This document shows positions 6,506 through 9,008 of a stretch of DNA of 9,008 bases, piece by piece. The notes beneath the pieces were generated by a model. That model was not told the DNA's origin, ran no database searches, and worked only from the letters and a program-made list of their open reading frames with translations. This stretch comes from Sphingobacteriaceae bacterium (GTDB taxonomy: Bacteria > Bacteroidota > Bacteroidia > B-17B0 > Aurantibacillaceae): contig JAHEYE010000131.1 in NCBI GenBank assembly GCA_023251695.1, forward strand, positions 1-9,008. The letters run 5' to 3'. Numbering within the stretch: the stretch's first letter is position 1; every line of letters starts with the position of its first letter. The translations under genes were made by a program, and so were the position numbers.

Positions 6506-6513
6506 CAAAGGTA
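6506..6513 (-). promoter_or_regulatory. Predicted -7 promoter box of the SCO gene
   Basis: On the minus strand this reads TACCTTTG, an exact TAnnTTTG match and the mirror image of the box at 6487-6494. Only 6 nt separate it from the SCO ATG, so transcription would begin at or next to the start codon. No good -33 element is seen. Confidence 0.5.
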
Positions 6514-6522
6514 TTAAAACTT

Positions 6523-7461
6523 ATGTTCGGCGATAAAATAAAAAAAGATAAAAGTTTTGAATTAGGATTCGGACAGAAAAATTATGAAAAATCGGTCCGT
6601 TTCCTGAATAAAGATGGTAGCGTTAACATTAAACGCCGGGGTTTAAAAGGAATGGATAATGTTGATATTTATCATTGGCTCATTACAACCAGTTGGAAGA
6701 ATTTATTCTTCATGATAGTTATTTCTTATACCATTGCCAATTTAGGATTCGCTTCGGTTTATTATATGATGGGATACGGGAATTTCGGTGGAATTATCGG
6801 ATACGACGGCCCTTCGCGTTTTCTGGATTTGTTTTTCTTCAGCGCTCAAACGTTAACCACGGTGGGGTACGGACATGTTTATCCCAATGCTACAAATGTA
6901 AGTTCAGTTGCTGCCATCGAATCTATGTTTGGTTTAATGGGATTTGCAATGGCAACGGGTGTTTTGTACGGAAGGTTTTCACGGCCAAAAGCAGTTTTAT
7001 TGTATAGCAACAGGGCCCTTATATCGCCATATGAGGGTATCACCGGACTTATGTTCAGGGTTGCGAATACAAAACAAAACGAACTCATCGAAATTGAAGC
7101 AAGTGTGGTGATTTCCTATAACGATCCGGAAACAAAAAAGCGTGAATTTGACCGGCTGCCTTTGGAGATTAGCAAAATTAATTTCCTGCCATTAAGCTGG
7201 ACAGTTGTTCATCCTATTGATGAAAAAAGCCCGATTTATAAAATCAGCAAGGATGAATTAATGAAACGTGATGCGGAATTAATTATTCTGATAAAAGCTA
7301 TAAACGATACCTATTCGCAAACTGTTTATTCACGCATGAGTTATAAAGCGTTTGAATTTGAAGAAAATGCCAGGTTCGTTCCAATTAAGCAAGAGGCTGG
7401 CGCCAATGGTAAAATATCAATTAATCTTACTGATATTCACACTTATAATAAAACCATATAA
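6523..7461 (+). CDS. Inward-rectifier potassium channel, KirBac family
   Basis: Tetrameric inner-membrane K+ channel of 312 residues. Order of parts: cytoplasmic N-terminus (1-44), slide-helix region (about 45-57), TM1 (about 59-82), pore helix (about 101-111), selectivity filter TTVGYGHV (112-119), TM2 (about 125-152), then the cytoplasmic immunoglobulin-like Kir domain (about 155-300). The filter TVGYG is intact, and RFSRPKAVLLYS after TM2 is typical of Kir proteins. The ATG at 6523 is the first in frame and follows the -7 box at 6487-6494. It is divergent from the SCO gene with only 23 bp between the two start codons. Nothing in the neighbourhood points to a specific partner; it probably stands alone in controlling membrane potential or K+ balance. 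Confidence 0.95.
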   Translation: MFGDKIKKDKSFELGFGQKNYEKSVRFLNKDGSVNIKRRGLKGMDNVDIYHWLITTSWKNLFFMIVISYTIANLGFASVYYMMGYGNFGGIIGYDGPSRFLDLFFFSAQTLTTVGYGHVYPNATNVSSVAAIESMFGLMGFAMATGVLYGRFSRPKAVLLYSNRALISPYEGITGLMFRVANTKQNELIEIEASVVISYNDPETKKREFDRLPLEISKINFLPLSWTVVHPIDEKSPIYKISKDELMKRDAELIILIKAINDTYSQTVYSRMSYKAFEFEENARFVPIKQEAGANGKISINLTDIHTYNKTI

Positions 7462-7517
7462 TTTTTGTTAAAAGCCTGTTTTTGCCTGACCTCGGAACGG
7501 TTATTGTTATAAAAATG

Positions 7518-7545
7518 GTATCTTTAAAACTCTTTAAAAAGATAC
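7518..7545. promoter_or_regulatory. Inverted repeat with near-consensus -7 box before the DUF4369/TlpA gene
   Basis: GTATCTTT (7518-7525) and AAAGATAC (7538-7545) are perfect 8-bp inverted arms with a 12-bp spacer, ending 3 bp before the ATG at 7549. On the plus strand TATCTTTA at 7519-7526 is one base off TAnnTTTG and 22 nt from the ATG, a good distance for the gene's promoter. The minus-strand arm gives TATCTTTT. The remainder of the gap from 7462 shows no clear terminator for the channel gene. Confidence 0.45.
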
Positions 7546-7548
7546 AAA

Positions 7549-8667
7549 ATGAATAAAGTTAAGTTTCTATTTCTAAGCACTTTCATAACAGGAACAATGC
7601 TGGCCCAAAAACCAAAACCCTTTACGTTTGTTATTGAAGGCATTGCTAAAAACTATACGACTAAATACATTTTTTTAAGCCATAAATGGGACGATAAAAC
7701 TTTCACCGATTCTACAAAAGTGGTTGAGGGTAAATTTAAATTTTCGGGTAAAAGCCCTGAACCAAATATGTACTGGTTCACCACCACTTCAAATGCACTT
7801 GGACAGCCACAAATTATTTTTTATGTAGACGGTGCCAAAACCACTGTAAATATGAATATGGATTCTTTGCAGACATTAAGCATTGTGGGCGGACAGAGTC
7901 AGAAGGATTATGAAGAATACAAAGTAACCATGCTGGGCTTTCAGTTACAGCAGCAGCAAATTGTGAGCGAATACAATAATGCCAGAAGTGCGAATGACAT
8001 GAATGCGATGCAAATGAAGCAGAATGAATTCGAGAGCCTGACTAAAAAAGTAAAAGAAGGATTAAAAAATTTCGTAAAAACGCATCCTAAATCAGCCGTT
8101 AGCGGATATATCATTTACGCAGAATATGCGAACCCGATTTTCACAATGCAGGAAGTTGAAGAAGTAATCGGTCTACTCGATAAATCAATTCTGGAAACTA
8201 AGTACGGGAAATTAGCGAAAGACCGTTTGGCAACTTTACAGGGTACAACAATCGGTTATCCTGCCATTAATTTTACGCAAAACGATCCAAATGGTAAACC
8301 AGTAAAATTATCGGATTACAAAGGAAAAGTAGTATTAGTTGATTTTTGGGCAAGCTGGTGTGGTCCGTGCCGTCAAGAGAACCCGAATGTGGTAGCGGCC
8401 TATAATAAATATAAAGGCAAAGGCTTTACAGTGTTAGGCGTTTCATTCGATCAGGATAAAAACAAATGGCTGGGTGCCGTTGAAAAAGACCAGTTAGCAT
8501 GGGACCAAGTCAGCGATTTAAAAGGCTGGGGCAACGAAGTAGGCCGTATTTACAGTATTTCCAGTATACCATCGAACCTTTTAATTGATAAAGAGGGAAA
8601 AATCCTTGATAAAAACCTCAGGGGCCCTGCATTAGACCTGAAATTAGAGGAGATTTTTGGTAAATAA
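7549..8667 (+). CDS. TlpA family protein disulfide reductase with N-terminal DUF4369-like domain
   Basis: Exported thioredoxin-fold oxidoreductase of 372 residues. Signal peptide: MNKVK, then a hydrophobic stretch 6-18, possible cleavage after LAQ at 20. Residues about 25-115 are a beta-rich DUF4369-like domain (IEGIAKNYTTKYIFLSH, then DSTKVVEGKFKFSG). A glutamine- and charge-rich helical linker spans about 120-220, and the C-terminal AhpC/TlpA-type thioredoxin domain about 235-372. The active site is WCGPC at 270-274, the cis-proline is Pro331 in SSIPSNLL, and DFWASWCGPC is the family core. This arrangement is common and often multi-copy in Bacteroidota. The substrate is not known; likely roles are envelope disulfide reduction or stress response. 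A SurA-like isomerase gene follows on the same strand but has its own -7 box. Confidence 0.92.
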   Translation: MNKVKFLFLSTFITGTMLAQKPKPFTFVIEGIAKNYTTKYIFLSHKWDDKTFTDSTKVVEGKFKFSGKSPEPNMYWFTTTSNALGQPQIIFYVDGAKTTVNMNMDSLQTLSIVGGQSQKDYEEYKVTMLGFQLQQQQIVSEYNNARSANDMNAMQMKQNEFESLTKKVKEGLKNFVKTHPKSAVSGYIIYAEYANPIFTMQEVEEVIGLLDKSILETKYGKLAKDRLATLQGTTIGYPAINFTQNDPNGKPVKLSDYKGKVVLVDFWASWCGPCRQENPNVVAAYNKYKGKGFTVLGVSFDQDKNKWLGAVEKDQLAWDQVSDLKGWGNEVGRIYSISSIPSNLLIDKEGKILDKNLRGPALDLKLEEIFGK

Positions 8668-8690
8668 GCCTTAAAATTCAATAAAAAAAT

Positions 8691-8698
8691 TAAATTTG
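8691..8698 (+). promoter_or_regulatory. Predicted -7 promoter box of the SurA-like gene
   Basis: TAAATTTG, an exact TAnnTTTG match, with 23 nt to the ATG at 8722, predicting a leader of about 18 nt. It lies in the 54-bp gap after the DUF4369/TlpA gene. No clear -33 TTG at the normal spacing and no terminator hairpin in this gap. Confidence 0.5.
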
Positions 8699-8721
8699 CA
8701 TTCCGTAAAAATTAAAGTGTT

Positions 8722-9008
8722 ATGAAGAAAATTTCAATTACAGTTTTATCAGCAGTTTTATCAGTTTCAGTTTATGCTCAAACGGCCGACCCGGTTATTA
8801 TGACCATCGGTAACAAATCGGTTAATAAATCGGAGTTTGAAAGCGTATTCCGCAAAAACAATAACAAAACAACCGTTGATGCCAAGGCAGTAAAAGATTA
8901 CGCCGAATTATTTTCATTATTTAAAATGAAAGTATTTGAAGCCGAATCAATGGGATTGGATACCATGCAATCTTTTAAAACCGAATTAGCAGGTTACCGC
9001 CGTCAATT
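8722..9008 (+). CDS. SurA-like (parvulin) peptidylprolyl isomerase, N-terminal part (3' end outside window)
   Basis: Only the first 95 codons are present, cut by the window edge. The signal peptide is clear: MKKISITVLS, hydrophobic to about 18, with AQ at 19-20 as the likely cleavage point. The mature start DPVIMTIGNKSVNKSEFES and the following segment LFSLFKMKVFEAESMGLDT match the N-terminal SurA-type chaperone region of Bacteroidota periplasmic peptidylprolyl isomerases, where helices cradle unfolded outer-membrane proteins. The PpiC/parvulin catalytic domains would lie downstream and cannot be checked here. The gene has its own -7 box at 8691-8698. With the TlpA-type protein before it, the neighbourhood suggests envelope protein folding. 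The isomerase activity is inferred from the family. Confidence 0.8.
   Translation, partial: MKKISITVLSAVLSVSVYAQTADPVIMTIGNKSVNKSEFESVFRKNNNKTTVDAKAVKDYAELFSLFKMKVFEAESMGLDTMQSFKTELAGYRRQ

Larger units (their letters stand above)
6487..6513. repeat. Perfect inverted repeat TACCTTTG-11-CAAAGGTA between divergent genes
   Basis: Two 8-bp arms separated by 11 bp, centred on 6500. Both arms match the Bacteroidota -7 box, one per strand. The repeat may be a symmetric divergent promoter, an operator for a dimeric regulator, or both. Confidence 0.7.

Noticed and set aside
6675..7007. 110-residue open frame inside the KirBac gene
   Set aside because: Same strand, shifted frame, fully inside the channel's membrane region; composition is an out-of-frame reading of the channel.
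1..9008. tRNA or rRNA genes, CRISPR array, insertion sequence, prophage or defence system
   Set aside because: No cloverleaf-like sequence, regular repeat-spacer array, transposase, integrase or defence-type domain was seen; the genes are housekeeping or envelope types.

Overview
The window looks like chromosomal DNA from a Bacteroidota (Bacteroidetes) bacterium. The evidence is a short primary sigma factor of about 287 residues with no region 1.1, AT-rich intergenic DNA, matches to the Bacteroidota -7 promoter consensus TAnnTTTG in front of several genes, few Shine-Dalgarno sequences, a DUF4369-type TlpA protein and a Bacteroidota-type SurA-like peptidylprolyl isomerase. I cannot name a genus. 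I see no tRNA, rRNA, CRISPR array, transposase or phage gene. The content is housekeeping and cell-envelope genes.

Layout. 1-1029 (+) is the C-terminal part of a phosphoglucomutase/phosphomannomutase, whose 5' end lies outside the window. It converges, with a 4-bp overlap, on a membrane-anchored SGNH/GDSL hydrolase (1026-1847, -). Divergent from that is a polysaccharide-deacetylase-like protein (1909-3225, +), followed by a degenerate 7-bp tandem repeat and an RluA-type pseudouridine synthase that seems to start at TTG (3280-3978, +). A 65-residue protein of unknown function (3966-4163, -) overlaps the end of the synthase gene. Next come a rho-independent terminator (4261-4291) and rpoD (4312-5175, -) with its own promoter. 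A 192-bp gap separates rpoD from an overlapping pair on the minus strand: a SCO1/SenC copper chaperone (5837-6499), then a secreted thioredoxin-like protein (5368-5865). A KirBac inward-rectifier potassium channel (6523-7461, +) is divergent from the SCO gene. It is followed by a DUF4369/TlpA thioredoxin (7549-8667, +) and the start of a SurA-like peptidylprolyl isomerase (8722-window end, +).

How the genes fit together. The SCO/thioredoxin pair probably matures cytochrome oxidase: thioredoxin-like proteins reduce the SCO and CuA cysteines, and SCO delivers copper. The DUF4369/TlpA protein and the SurA-like isomerase also act on protein folding or thiol chemistry outside the cytoplasm. The sugar mutase, SGNH hydrolase and deacetylase-like protein are compatible with surface-polysaccharide metabolism, but their orientations differ and they do not form one operon.

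The most interesting non-coding structure is at the SCO/KirBac boundary. A perfect 8-bp inverted repeat places one consensus -7 box on each strand, with both predicted transcription starts at the centre, near 6500. A similar but weaker arrangement lies before the DUF4369/TlpA gene (7518-7545). The rpoD promoter is flanked by a duplicated pair of short motifs. I found no clearly new multi-gene system, and the rest of the window is ordinary core-genome content.
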